From JACVRW01 sp963803245 (GTDB lineage Bacteria; Actinomycetota; Thermoleophilia; Solirubrobacterales; Thermoleophilaceae): a stretch of 64,000 nucleotides of DNA. The translations under genes were made by a program, and so were the position numbers. The notes under the pieces are model-generated. The model was not told the DNA's origin, did not search any database, and saw nothing but the letters and a program-made list of their open reading frames with translations. Positions 8,340-16,844 of this stretch are shown in pieces; the stretch's first letter is position 1; each line of letters begins with the position of its first letter. Location of the stretch: NCBI GenBank assembly GCA_963803245.1, contig CAWDLI010000016.1:124001-188000 (forward strand), read 5' to 3'.

Positions 8340-9557
8340 GTGCTCAGCCGTCCCAGAGCTTTTGCCGCATTCGTCGCCTGTGCCGCATCGGTGGCTGTGT
8401 CGGGTTGCGCGTTCGGGGAGCCGAGGCCGACTACGAATGCGACGTTCACGGGGGCCACGCTCCACGGCAACATCTACTCGAGCTTCGAGGGGAACACGGA
8501 GTACTGGTGGCGCTACGGGGGTTCGCCCGCGCTGGGGTCGGAGACCCCTCATAGGACGATTGCCATCAGCGACGAAGAACCGCACCCGGTCTCGGAGCCG
8601 GTGACCGGCCTCACGCCCAACACGACGTATCACTTCCAGCTCTGCGCCAAGGACGGGGAGGAGAGCCCGCCACGGACGAACTGCTCCAAGGACCAGACCT
8701 TCTCGACGCGGTCGACGATCGACGGCTCACGGATCGCCTTCTCAGCCGACTTCCGGGACGACAGCCTCGAGATCTACGCGATGGACACCGACGGGAGCGA
8801 TCAGACCAACCTCACCGATGATCCGGGCCATGACTCGGATGCGGAATGGTCACCCGACGGCACCAAGATTGCCTTCTCGACCTCGCGCGAGGGCGACGAC
8901 TTCGACGGCGAGGTCTACGTGATGGATGCCGACGGCAGCGATCAGGTCAACCTCACCGACGAGCCGGGGTATGACGCTGGTCCGGCATGGTCGCCCGACG
9001 GGAGCGAGATCGCGTTCATCTCGGCGCGTGACGGCAACAACGAGATCTACGTGATGGATGCCGACGGCAGCAACCAGAGACGCCTCACGAACCGCCCCGG
9101 CAGCGATGACCACCCGGAATGGTCGCCCGACGGAACCAAGATCGCCTTCAACTCCGGGGAGAGCCCGAACATCGAGGTGATCGTGATGGACGCCGACGGC
9201 AGCGACCAGGTGAACATCACCAACAACCCGGCCTATGACTCGGATCCGGCATGGTCGCCGGACGGGAGCAGGATCGCCTTCGGCTCATCGCGTGGCGACA
9301 ACTGGGAAGTGTGGGTGATGGATCCCGATGGCACCGACCTGGTGAACCTCACCAACCATGAGGCGTCCGACATCCAGCCCGCGTGGTCGCCGGACGGCCG
9401 GAAGCTCGCGTTCGCCACCGACCGCGACGGGGCTCCATACATGGAGATCTACGTAATGGATGCCGACGGCACCGACCAGATCAACCTGACCAACAATCCG
9501 GCGCCCGACAGCAGCCCGGACTGGTCGCCGCCGCCCCCGGCGCCGACCGCCCGCTAG
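8340..9557 (+). CDS. TolB-propeller lipoprotein, copy 1
   Basis: A 405-residue surface lipoprotein. The start is the GTG at 8340, which yields a lipoprotein signal ending in VAVSGC with the lipidated cysteine at residue 23. An ATG just upstream is in another frame and gives no signal peptide. Residues about 30-125 form an Fn3-like domain (TGLTPNTTYHFQLCAKDG). The rest is six WD40-like/PD40 repeats of about 41 residues, each ending in a YVMDADGSDQxNLT-type turn and starting with WSPDGTKIAF. These form a beta-propeller like the TolB C-domain, usually for protein or glycan binding. It is followed after 8 bp by a near-duplicate. Confidence 0.85.
   Translation: MLSRPRAFAAFVACAASVAVSGCAFGEPRPTTNATFTGATLHGNIYSSFEGNTEYWWRYGGSPALGSETPHRTIAISDEEPHPVSEPVTGLTPNTTYHFQLCAKDGEESPPRTNCSKDQTFSTRSTIDGSRIAFSADFRDDSLEIYAMDTDGSDQTNLTDDPGHDSDAEWSPDGTKIAFSTSREGDDFDGEVYVMDADGSDQVNLTDEPGYDAGPAWSPDGSEIAFISARDGNNEIYVMDADGSNQRRLTNRPGSDDHPEWSPDGTKIAFNSGESPNIEVIVMDADGSDQVNITNNPAYDSDPAWSPDGSRIAFGSSRGDNWEVWVMDPDGTDLVNLTNHEASDIQPAWSPDGRKLAFATDRDGAPYMEIYVMDADGTDQINLTNNPAPDSSPDWSPPPPAPTAR
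8391..8522 (+). repeat. Direct repeat, copy 1 (lipobox and Fn3 start)
   Basis: From GTGGCTGTGTC onward this stretch is nearly identical at the base level to 9608-9739. It covers the lipobox, the linker and the first strands of the Fn3-like domain of two consecutive genes. The offset of 1217 bp equals one gene plus spacer, which marks a tandem gene duplication. Confidence 0.85.
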
Positions 9558-9565
9558 CCGGTGCC

Positions 9566-10753
9566 GTGAGCGCGCGCGCTTCCGCGCTCGTCGCCATCGC
9601 CGCGTTGGTGGCTGTGTCCGGTTGCGCGTTCGGGGAGCCGAGGCCGACTACGAACGCGACGCTCACGGGGGCCACGCTCCACGGCAACATCTATTCGAAC
9701 GTCGACGGGACGACGGAGTACTGGTGGCGGTACGGGGGGACGCCTGCTTACGGATCGGAGACGCCGAAGCGTTCGATCGTGATCCACGACGACGATCCGC
9801 ATCCGGTGTCGGAGCCGCTGAGCGGTCTGACGCCGAACACGACCTACCACTTCAGGCTCTGCGCGAGGGACGGCGAGGAGAGCCCGCCGCGCACGAACTG
9901 CTCCCAGGACCAGACCTTCTCCACATCCTCCGCGATCGGTAGCTCGCGGATCGCCTTCACGTCTTTCCGCGACGGCAACTACGAGATCTATGCGATGAAC
10001 CCGGACGGAGGCACTCCGACGCGCCTGACCGAAGACTCGGAAACCGACCTGGAGCCCGATTGGTCCGGCGACGGAACCAAGATCGCCTTCGGCTCCGACC
10101 GCGACGGCAACTCCGAGGTCTACTCGATGGACGCGGACGGAGGCGCTCAGACGCGTCTCACGATCAACTCCCGTGAGGACTTCTCGCCAAGCTGGTCGCC
10201 CGGCGCAGCCAGGATCGCCTTCGTCTCCGACCGCGACGGCGATCCCAACGGCAGCCCGAACTATGAGATCTATGCGATGGACGCCGACGGCAGCGACCAG
10301 ACGAACCTCACCAACGACCCTGAGTTCGACTACTTCCCGGAGTGGTCCCCGGATGGCAAGAGGATCGCCTTCACCTCGGACCGCGACGGCATCGTTCCCG
10401 AGGTCTACGTGATGGACGCCGACGGCAGCGACCAGACGAACCTCACGAACAACCCGGCCATCGATCAGGCGCCCGCGTGGTCGCCCGACGGGACCAAGAT
10501 CGCCTTCCACTCACGCCGCGACGGCAACTACGAGATCTACGTGATGGACGCCGACGGTGGCAACCAGACCAGGCTCACCCACAGCGACGGGACATCGGAC
10601 ACCGACCCGACATGGTCCCCGGACGGGCGGAAGATCGCCTTCACCAGCAGCAGGTTCGTGCCCGACGTCAACGTGGTGGACGCTGACGGGAGCGACCAGA
10701 CGAACCTCACCGAGAGCTCGGAGGGCGACCTCGGGCCTGCGTGGTCGCCGTGA
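9566..10753 (+). CDS. TolB-propeller lipoprotein, copy 2
   Basis: A 395-residue tandem paralogue of the preceding gene. The frame stays open further upstream, but the GTG at 9566 is chosen because it gives a proper lipoprotein signal (SARASALVAIAALVAVSGC, lipidated Cys20). An Fn3-like domain nearly identical to copy 1 follows, then six or seven PD40 repeats (YEIYAMDADGSDQTNLT, WSPDGKRIAFTSDRDG). The repeats have diverged more than the signal and Fn3 regions, so the binding face may differ. It probably shares a transcript with copy 1. It ends 13 bp before the end of a convergent GGDEF-EAL gene. Confidence 0.83.
   Translation: MSARASALVAIAALVAVSGCAFGEPRPTTNATLTGATLHGNIYSNVDGTTEYWWRYGGTPAYGSETPKRSIVIHDDDPHPVSEPLSGLTPNTTYHFRLCARDGEESPPRTNCSQDQTFSTSSAIGSSRIAFTSFRDGNYEIYAMNPDGGTPTRLTEDSETDLEPDWSGDGTKIAFGSDRDGNSEVYSMDADGGAQTRLTINSREDFSPSWSPGAARIAFVSDRDGDPNGSPNYEIYAMDADGSDQTNLTNDPEFDYFPEWSPDGKRIAFTSDRDGIVPEVYVMDADGSDQTNLTNNPAIDQAPAWSPDGTKIAFHSRRDGNYEIYVMDADGGNQTRLTHSDGTSDTDPTWSPDGRKIAFTSSRFVPDVNVVDADGSDQTNLTESSEGDLGPAWSP
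9608..9739 (+). repeat. Direct repeat, copy 2 (lipobox and Fn3 start)
   Basis: Partner of 8391-8522, with only scattered substitutions across about 130 bp. Similarity falls in the propeller region that follows. Confidence 0.85.
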
Positions 10754-10766
10754 CGGCTCGAGGCCC

Positions 10767-12908
10767 TTAGGCCCGCAGCAACAGCGCCGTCGCCTCGGCC
10801 GCCGGCAGCGGTCTCGCCAGGTGGTAGCCCTGGGCCATCGGGCATCCCTGTGCGGCCAGGAAGACGCGCTGCTCCTCGGTCTCCACGCCCTCGGCCACGA
10901 CCTCGCGCCCCAGCGCCTGAGCCAGCCGGATGATCGCCGTGACTACAGCCGACGCGCTGGGACTGCGCGGCACATCGCGCATGAAGGAGCGGTCGATCTT
11001 GATCTGGTCGACGGGCATCTCGTGCAGGCGGCTCAGCGACGAGAAGCCCTCGCCGAAGTCGTCGATCGCCACGCCCACGCCGAGGGCGTGAAGGCGCTCG
11101 AGCGGACCGCGCGCCGCCGTCTCGTCCATCGCCGCGGACTCGGTCACCTCCACGACGAGGCGTGAAGGCTCGACGCCGTGCCGGGCGAGTGCCGCGCCGA
11201 GCGAGTCCACGTATTCCGGCCTGCGCAGCTCTCGCGGCGCCGCGTTCACGCTCAGCCGCGGGGTGAGCCCGAGCACCTGCCACTCGGCGGCCTGGCGGCA
11301 CATCTCGTCGATCACCCATTCCCCGATCGGGTCGATCAACCCGCTGTGCTCGGCGGCCGGGATGAACGCGGCCGGCGGAACCAGCCCGCGCGAGGGGTCG
11401 TTCCAGCGAAGGAGCGCCTCCACGGCCGCGGGCTGTCCGCTCTCGAGCGAGTAGATCGGCTGGTAATGCAGCTCGAGCTCGTTCCCGTCTATCGACCTGC
11501 GCAGCCTGGCGGTCAGCGACAGGCGGTCGAGCGGGTGCTGCTCCTCGGGCGTGTAGACCATGTGCCCCGCGCGGCCCGCGCGCTTGGCCTGGTACATGGC
11601 CGTGTCGGCCTGACGGAGCAGCTCCTCGCCCCCGATTGCGAGGCGCGGGAAGATGCTCACGCCGAGGCTGGCGCTCACGTGGAACTCGGCGCCCTCCACC
11701 TCCACGGCCTCGGCCAGGGCAGCGGCCACGCGCTTCGCGCTGGTCACCGCGGCGTCGATCCCGTCGGCCGGAAGGTCGGGCAGGAGCATGAAGAACTCGT
11801 CGCCGCCGGTACGGGCGAGCAGGTCCCCGTGGCGCTTGAGTCGCTCGAGCCGCCGGGCGATGGACACGAGCAGCTCGTCGCCGACGGGATGTCCGAGGCT
11901 GTCGTTGACCAGCTTGAAGTCGTCGAGGTCGAGGCAGACGAGCCCGACCGAGCGGTTGGTCTGGCGGGCGCTCTCGATCGCCGAGTGCACGCTCTCCGCG
12001 AGCTGCGCCCGGTTGGGAAGCCCGGTCAGCGGGTCGTGGTAGGCGAGAAAGGCCACTCGCTGCTCGGCGAGGCGGCGGTCGGTGATGTCCTCGCCTGACC
12101 CGAGCGACCCGGACACCCGCCCGTCGTCGCCGCGGAGCACCGTGTTGTGCCAGCGGATCAGCCGCTCGCCGCCGGACGCGGTCAGCACCGCGCTCTCGAA
12201 CTCCGTGACGCCTTCCCGCTCGCCGCGGATGACCTGGTCGAAGCCGCGCCGGGCGGCCTCGCGCTCGGCGTCCGGGACGGCGACCGCGAACCAGTCGCTG
12301 CCGAGCAGATCGGGCTCGGCGCGGCCCAGCACCTCGCATGCGCGCCTGTTCACCAGGCTGATCGTGCCGTCAGCGGCGAGCACGACGATCATCGTGGCCG
12401 CGATGTCGAGGTAGCCCTGAGCGCGATCGCGCTCCTCGCGTACGAGCGCCTCACTCTCCTGCAGAGCGCTCTGGGTGCGCTTCAGCTCGGTCACGTCCAC
12501 GAGCACGCCCTGCGTGCACACCGGGCGATCGTCGGCGTCGCGGATGATCGTGTCCCGCTCCCAGATCCAGACCACGCGCCCGTCCGCCGCAAGCATCCGG
12601 AACTCACCCTCGTAGGGGATGGCCTGCTCCCAGGTCAGCCGCTCCGCGGCCAGCACGCGCTCGCGGTCATCGGGATGGATGCGCTCGCCCCAGAGGTCGT
12701 CGCTCTCGATCCAGCTGCTCACCGGGAAGCCCAGCAGCTGCTCGATCTGGGGGCTGACGTAGAGGAACGGAGCGTCGGCCGTGAAGTCCGCGATGTAGGT
12801 CACCGCCGGAATCTGCTCGACCAGCATCCGGTAACGGACCTCTGCGGGCACCCCCGCCTCGGTTCGGGCAGGGGCTTCCAGGGGGAAGGCTCGGGCTGGC
12901 TGCTCCAT
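10767..12908 (-). CDS. PAS-PAS-GGDEF-EAL cyclic di-GMP turnover protein
   Basis: A 713-residue soluble sensor and enzyme with no membrane segment. Two PAS domains lie at about 25-145 (LVEQIPAVTYIADF ... FLYVSPQIEQLLGF ... ERIHPDDRERVLA) and 160-285. The diguanylate cyclase domain follows (AYHDPLTGLPNRAQL, then RTGGDEFFML, intact active-site GGDEF), and then the EAL phosphodiesterase domain (AAVEALLRW, SVNAAPRELRR, VAIDDFGEGFSSL, QIKIDRSF, EGVETEEQ), whose metal and catalytic residues also appear intact. It could therefore make or degrade c-di-GMP depending on the PAS signal; the net direction cannot be read from sequence. A c-di-GMP riboswitch and an MshEN-type PilB occur elsewhere in the window. 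Confidence 0.93.
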   Translation of the reverse strand: MEQPARAFPLEAPARTEAGVPAEVRYRMLVEQIPAVTYIADFTADAPFLYVSPQIEQLLGFPVSSWIESDDLWGERIHPDDRERVLAAERLTWEQAIPYEGEFRMLAADGRVVWIWERDTIIRDADDRPVCTQGVLVDVTELKRTQSALQESEALVREERDRAQGYLDIAATMIVVLAADGTISLVNRRACEVLGRAEPDLLGSDWFAVAVPDAEREAARRGFDQVIRGEREGVTEFESAVLTASGGERLIRWHNTVLRGDDGRVSGSLGSGEDITDRRLAEQRVAFLAYHDPLTGLPNRAQLAESVHSAIESARQTNRSVGLVCLDLDDFKLVNDSLGHPVGDELLVSIARRLERLKRHGDLLARTGGDEFFMLLPDLPADGIDAAVTSAKRVAAALAEAVEVEGAEFHVSASLGVSIFPRLAIGGEELLRQADTAMYQAKRAGRAGHMVYTPEEQHPLDRLSLTARLRRSIDGNELELHYQPIYSLESGQPAAVEALLRWNDPSRGLVPPAAFIPAAEHSGLIDPIGEWVIDEMCRQAAEWQVLGLTPRLSVNAAPRELRRPEYVDSLGAALARHGVEPSRLVVEVTESAAMDETAARGPLERLHALGVGVAIDDFGEGFSSLSRLHEMPVDQIKIDRSFMRDVPRSPSASAVVTAIIRLAQALGREVVAEGVETEEQRVFLAAQGCPMAQGYHLARPLPAAEATALLLRA

Positions 12909-12970
12909 GGTCGACGCGAGTGCCGCAGGCGGCTATTCCCCTAATCGGGTGACCGGGGAGGTGACTTGAG

Positions 12971-13393
12971 TCAGGCCGCGGTGCGACTGCTCTTGCGGAG
13001 CGTGCGCGGGACCACGAAGCGGATCCCGGAGCGCTCGTCGTCGATCGAGCAAGTCTTGTTGTCGATCAGCCCGAGCTGCTTTGCGCTGGGCACCAGCGTC
13101 ATCTGGTTCAGGTAGCGCTCGTGCCCGCGCTTGCGGGTGATGATCCACAGGTAGCCGGTGTCGCGCAGGCGGGCGCGATAGCTCGCCAGCACGTCGGCTG
13201 CCTCGTCCATCGATTCCACCAGCACGATGGCGCCGTCGAGCTCGCCGGATCGGACTAGCCCGCGCCCGGCCGCCTCCTTGACGTCGCGTCTCAGGCCCGA
13301 TCCGACGTCGCCGGACACCTCGACACGATCACCGGGCTTGACCCCGAGCTTCTGCACCGCCGTCCTGTGGCTGTAGTCACGCTCCCGTTCCAT
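12971..13393 (-). CDS. DUF3052 family protein
   Basis: A 140-residue protein matching the actinobacterial DUF3052 family: an N-terminal segment YSHRTAVQKLGVKPGDRVEV, then LRDTGYLWIITRKRGHERYL, and the hallmark end LGLIDNKTCSIDDERSGIRF. No function is established. The ATG at 13393 sits in a CCATGG palindrome and is the only sensible start. It lies alone between the GGDEF-EAL gene and divergent dapA, with about 70 bp between its start and that of dapA. Confidence 0.85.
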   Translation of the reverse strand: MERERDYSHRTAVQKLGVKPGDRVEVSGDVGSGLRRDVKEAAGRGLVRSGELDGAIVLVESMDEAADVLASYRARLRDTGYLWIITRKRGHERYLNQMTLVPSAKQLGLIDNKTCSIDDERSGIRFVVPRTLRKSSRTAA

Positions 13394-13448
13394 GGAACGT
13401 GGATTGTCTCATTTGCAGCGGTTGTTCCGGTACGCATGACAGCGCGCT

Positions 13449-13454
13449 ATCGTC
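13449..13454 (+). promoter_or_regulatory. Putative -10 box of dapA (TATCGT)
   Basis: TATCGT ends seven bases before the GTG start of dapA. There is no ribosome binding site between them, so the transcript would be leaderless. The motif also supports the GTG at 13462 over an in-frame ATG 63 bases upstream, which lies before the box. Confidence 0.45.
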
Positions 13455-13461
13455 GGCCTGC

Positions 13462-14310
13462 GTGAATCCGGGCGGAATTCTCACTGCGATGGTCACGCCG
13501 TTCGATCGCGACGGCGCGCTCGACGAGGACGCGACCGTCCGCCTCATCCACGAGCTTCTGGAGTCCGGCTCCGACGGACTGGTGGTGGCGGGCACCACCG
13601 GGGAGTCCCCGACGCTGACCGACGAGGAGAAGGCGCGCCTGTGGCAGCTGGCCGTCGAGGAATCCGGCGACGCGCCGGTGATCGCCGGCACCGGCACCTA
13701 TGACACGCGTCACAGCGCGGAGCTGACCGAGCGCGCCACCGAGATCGGGGTCGACGCGGTGCTGGTCGTCACCCCGTACTACAACAAGCCGAATCCGCGC
13801 GGGCTCGTGGCGCATTTCGAGGCGGTGGCGGCAGCGACCGACAGACCCGTGATCCTCTACAACATTCCCTCTCGCTCCGTCATCGACATGCCCAACGACC
13901 TCCTGGCCGAGCTGGCGCAGATCGAGAACGTGACCGCGGTGAAGCAGGCGCGCTATGAGGACCTCGAGCCGATCGACGGCCTCGATCTGCTGGCGGGCAA
14001 CGACGACACGCTGGCGCGGGTGCTGGACATGGGCGGCACCGGCGGCATCATGGTGGCGTCCCAGCTCGTGGGCCGCGAGATGCGGCGGATGATCGACGAG
14101 CCGGAGCGGCGCCACGAGATCCACGACTCGCTCACCGACCTGTTCGCGGCGCTCAGCGTCACGAGCAATCCCATCCCGATCAAGGCGGCCATGAGAATGG
14201 CCGGCCACGAGGTAGGGGGCCTGCGCCTACCGCTCGTAGAGCCCTCGGACGACGAGGCCGCGGTGATTCGCGAGGCGCTCGAGCGCCACGGCCTGCTGGC
14301 ACGGGTTTGA
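13462..14310 (+). CDS. dapA: 4-hydroxy-tetrahydrodipicolinate synthase
   Basis: DapA condenses pyruvate with aspartate semialdehyde, the first committed step of the diaminopimelate/lysine pathway. The start chosen (GTG) gives 282 residues beginning VNPGGILTAMVTPFDRDG; an ATG at 13399 would add 21 non-homologous residues. Motifs are GLVVAGTTGESPTLTDEEK, the tyrosine in VILYNIPSRS and the Schiff-base lysine K161 in AVKQAR. The TGA overlaps the TTG start of rnj, so the two genes are coupled. Confidence 0.95.
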   Translation: MNPGGILTAMVTPFDRDGALDEDATVRLIHELLESGSDGLVVAGTTGESPTLTDEEKARLWQLAVEESGDAPVIAGTGTYDTRHSAELTERATEIGVDAVLVVTPYYNKPNPRGLVAHFEAVAAATDRPVILYNIPSRSVIDMPNDLLAELAQIENVTAVKQARYEDLEPIDGLDLLAGNDDTLARVLDMGGTGGIMVASQLVGREMRRMIDEPERRHEIHDSLTDLFAALSVTSNPIPIKAAMRMAGHEVGGLRLPLVEPSDDEAAVIREALERHGLLARV

Positions 14311-15974
14311 CGAGCAACGGCACGCTCCGGGTGCTCCCCCTCGGCGGTCTGGGGGAGATCGGGAAGAACATGACCGTCGTCGAGTACGACGACCGGATCA
14401 TCGTCGTGGACACGGGCCTGATGTTCCCGACCCCCGACCAGCTGGGCATTGACCTGGTGCTGCCCGACTTCGCCTACCTGCGCGAGCGGGCCGACGACGT
14501 GGAGGCGATCGTGCTCACGCACGGTCACGAGGACCACGTGGGCGCGCTGCCGTTCCTGCTGCGGCAGTTCGATCGCCCGCCGGCGATCTACGGCGGGCCG
14601 CTGACGGCAGCGATGGTGCGCTCGAAGCTGGACGAGCACAAGCTGAAGGACGTGCAGGTGGAGGACGTGCTGGCCGGCGCGACCTTCGATGCCGGGCCCT
14701 TCGCCGTGGAGATGGTGAAGATGGCGCACTCGATCCCGGACGCCTTCGCCGTGGCGCTGACCTGCGAGCTCGGCACGATGCTCGTGACCGGCGACTACAA
14801 GTTCGACCAGACCCCGGTGGACGGCGTCCCGGCGGACGTGGGGCGACTGGCGGAGCTGGGGCGCGCGGGGCTGCTGCTGCTCTGCGGTGACTCCACGAAC
14901 GCCGACCGGCCCGGCACCTCGCTTTCCGAGTCGAGCGTCGGACCGCGCCTTCAGGAGGTGTTCGCGCGCTGCGAGGGCCGGATCGTGGTCACCTGCTTCG
15001 CCTCGAACATCCACCGCGTGCAGCAGGTCGTGGACGCGGCCGCCGGCCTCGGCCGCAAGGTCGCGCTGGTGGGCCGGTCCATGCGCAAGAACGTGAACAT
15101 CGGCCGCATGCTCGGCCACATCGAGGTCCCCGAGGGGATGCTCGTGGGGCCCGGCGAGATCGAGGACTTTCCCGACCAGAAGCTCGTGATCCTGTCCACC
15201 GGGAGCCAGGGCGAGCCGCTGTCCGCGCTGCGCCGCATGGCCCACGACGACCATCCGCAGGTGGCGCTCCACGAGGGCGACACCGTGATCTTCTCCGCCA
15301 CCTCGATCCCTGGGAACGAGCGCGCGGTCAACGAGACCATCGACCGCATCTACCGCCTCGGGGCCACGGCGATCACCCCGAGCGACGTGCCCGTGCACGC
15401 CTCAGGGCACGGCTACCAGGAGGAGCTGAAGCTGATGCTCAACCTGACGAAGCCGCGCTACGTGATGCCGGTGCACGGCGATCACCGCCGCCTGAGCCTC
15501 CACGGGCAGCTGGCCAAGGCGGTGGGCATCCCCCCGAAGTCCATCTTCCACGGTGAGAACGGGCTGCCGCTCGAGCTGGACGCCGGCGGCGCGCGCTTCG
15601 GCGATCGCGAGCAGGCCGGCATGATCTTCGTGGACGGCATGGAGGTGGGCGACATCGAGGACGTGGCGCTCCGCGATCGCCGCATGCTGTCCGCGGACGG
15701 CATCTTCATCGTCGTCGCGACGGTCTCGGAGCAGGACGGCCGCTCGGTCGCCGACCCGGAGATCATCTTCCGGGGGGTCCCGTTCGTGGAGGAGACCGAC
15801 GACTTCGTCGACGAGCTCCGCCAGGCGGTGGACGCGTCGCTCGAGCGCTCGGCGAAGGAGCAGATCAGCGAGATCGACCTGCTCCAGGACCACCTACACG
15901 ACGACGTGGCGGAGTTCGTCTACAAGCGCCTGCGCAGGCGCCCGATGATCCTTCCGGTCGTCGTCGAGGTCTAG
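14307..15974 (+). CDS. rnj: Ribonuclease J
   Basis: A 555-residue metallo-beta-lactamase/beta-CASP nuclease that cuts RNA endonucleolytically and degrades it from the 5' end. The N-terminus PLGGLGEIGKNM is typical, the metal motif reads LTHGHEDHVGALPF, and further metal residues lie in DYKFDQTP and HASGHG. The beta-CASP region has GDSTNADRPG and TGSQGEPLSALRRM. A C-terminal domain of about 100 residues follows. The TTG start overlaps the dapA stop. dapA-rnj adjacency is frequent in actinobacteria. RNase Y and PNPase are also in the window. Its TAG shares the CTAG palindrome with the stop of the convergent gene. Confidence 0.96.
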   Translation: MTSNGTLRVLPLGGLGEIGKNMTVVEYDDRIIVVDTGLMFPTPDQLGIDLVLPDFAYLRERADDVEAIVLTHGHEDHVGALPFLLRQFDRPPAIYGGPLTAAMVRSKLDEHKLKDVQVEDVLAGATFDAGPFAVEMVKMAHSIPDAFAVALTCELGTMLVTGDYKFDQTPVDGVPADVGRLAELGRAGLLLLCGDSTNADRPGTSLSESSVGPRLQEVFARCEGRIVVTCFASNIHRVQQVVDAAAGLGRKVALVGRSMRKNVNIGRMLGHIEVPEGMLVGPGEIEDFPDQKLVILSTGSQGEPLSALRRMAHDDHPQVALHEGDTVIFSATSIPGNERAVNETIDRIYRLGATAITPSDVPVHASGHGYQEELKLMLNLTKPRYVMPVHGDHRRLSLHGQLAKAVGIPPKSIFHGENGLPLELDAGGARFGDREQAGMIFVDGMEVGDIEDVALRDRRMLSADGIFIVVATVSEQDGRSVADPEIIFRGVPFVEETDDFVDELRQAVDASLERSAKEQISEIDLLQDHLHDDVAEFVYKRLRRRPMILPVVVEV

Positions 15975-16693
15975 CCAGCCGGCGGCACGCCGCTGACGGC
16001 CGCGTGCCCATCGAAGCGGCACGAGCCACTGCCGGTCCCGTCGGCGATCAACCCCACGACGCCGCTCAGCGCGACACGCGTAGTGGGGGTGGAGGCCACG
16101 AGCGGCGAGGACTCGATCGTCCGGGGGCCCGCCGATGTCACAGCGGCTACCACCTGAGCGCTGGCTCCGAGGTTGCCGTAGGAGGCCTCCTCGCCGTCCG
16201 CGCTCGATCCGGCCTCGGCCGACTGCACGCGCACCTCTGCGCGCGGGCCGCCCATGTCGGCAGGGCATGCCGCCGACAGCGTGAGGGGCCCGTAGGTGAG
16301 CAGCGTCGTGGCCGCGCCGCCCTGCGGGACTGTGGTGGCCGGGATCACGCGCAGCGAGTCCACCGCCGCCGCGCCGTCCGCGCGTGTCGCGCTCGGAACC
16401 TCGGCGAGCGTGGACTCCTTGATGTCCTCGCCGGTGAGCGTGGCGAGCGCAACGTCGCGCCCCTGGATCGTGCTGTTGCGCACGTCGAGGCCCCGGATGT
16501 CGTTGTTGCGCAGGTCCTTGGTGCGGATGTCGTTGTTGCGCAGGTCGCGCGTGCTCACCTGGTTGTTCTTGATCTCGCGGCTGTCTATGTAGCCGCTGGC
16601 GACTCCATACGAGACGCCTCCAAGCGAGAGGAACAGGGCGAGCAGGGAGATGACGATTGCCGGCGATGGCCGCAGCCGAGTGACGGACTTCAA
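15971..16693 (-). CDS. Exported or membrane-anchored pentapeptide-repeat protein
   Basis: A 240-residue protein of unknown function. The frame is open further upstream, but the TTG at 16693 is chosen because GTAGGAG lies six bases before it and the protein then starts with a signal peptide or membrane anchor (SPAIVISLLALFLSLGGVSYGV, about residues 9-30). Residues about 38-90 run in strict five-residue steps (DLRNN DIRTK DLRNN DIRGL, then DVRNS TIQGR DVALA TLTGE), a short right-handed beta-helix of the pentapeptide type. The remaining 140 residues look like a beta-rich domain with a pair of cysteines. I recall similar proteins as common in Solirubrobacterales, without an assigned role. Confidence 0.7.
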   Translation of the reverse strand: MKSVTRLRPSPAIVISLLALFLSLGGVSYGVASGYIDSREIKNNQVSTRDLRNNDIRTKDLRNNDIRGLDVRNSTIQGRDVALATLTGEDIKESTLAEVPSATRADGAAAVDSLRVIPATTVPQGGAATTLLTYGPLTLSAACPADMGGPRAEVRVQSAEAGSSADGEEASYGNLGASAQVVAAVTSAGPRTIESSPLVASTPTTRVALSGVVGLIADGTGSGSCRFDGHAAVSGVPPAG

Positions 16694-16844
16694 GACAGCT
16701 CCTACGGATCGGGGTCCGATGTAACCCGGAACACCGTAGTGGGAGATACGGAGCGCTCCCGGGTCCTGTGTCTGGAGGGGCTGGGCGACTTTCCCGTCAT
16801 ATAGACCGGAAACGCGCCCAGGGCCGCGCTTTCGGTGGCGCCGG

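Noticed and set aside
8329..8554. A frame starting at the ATG 8329 before the first TolB lipoprotein
   Set aside because: It gives no signal peptide and ends after 74 codons. The GTG at 8340 in another frame yields a proper lipobox.
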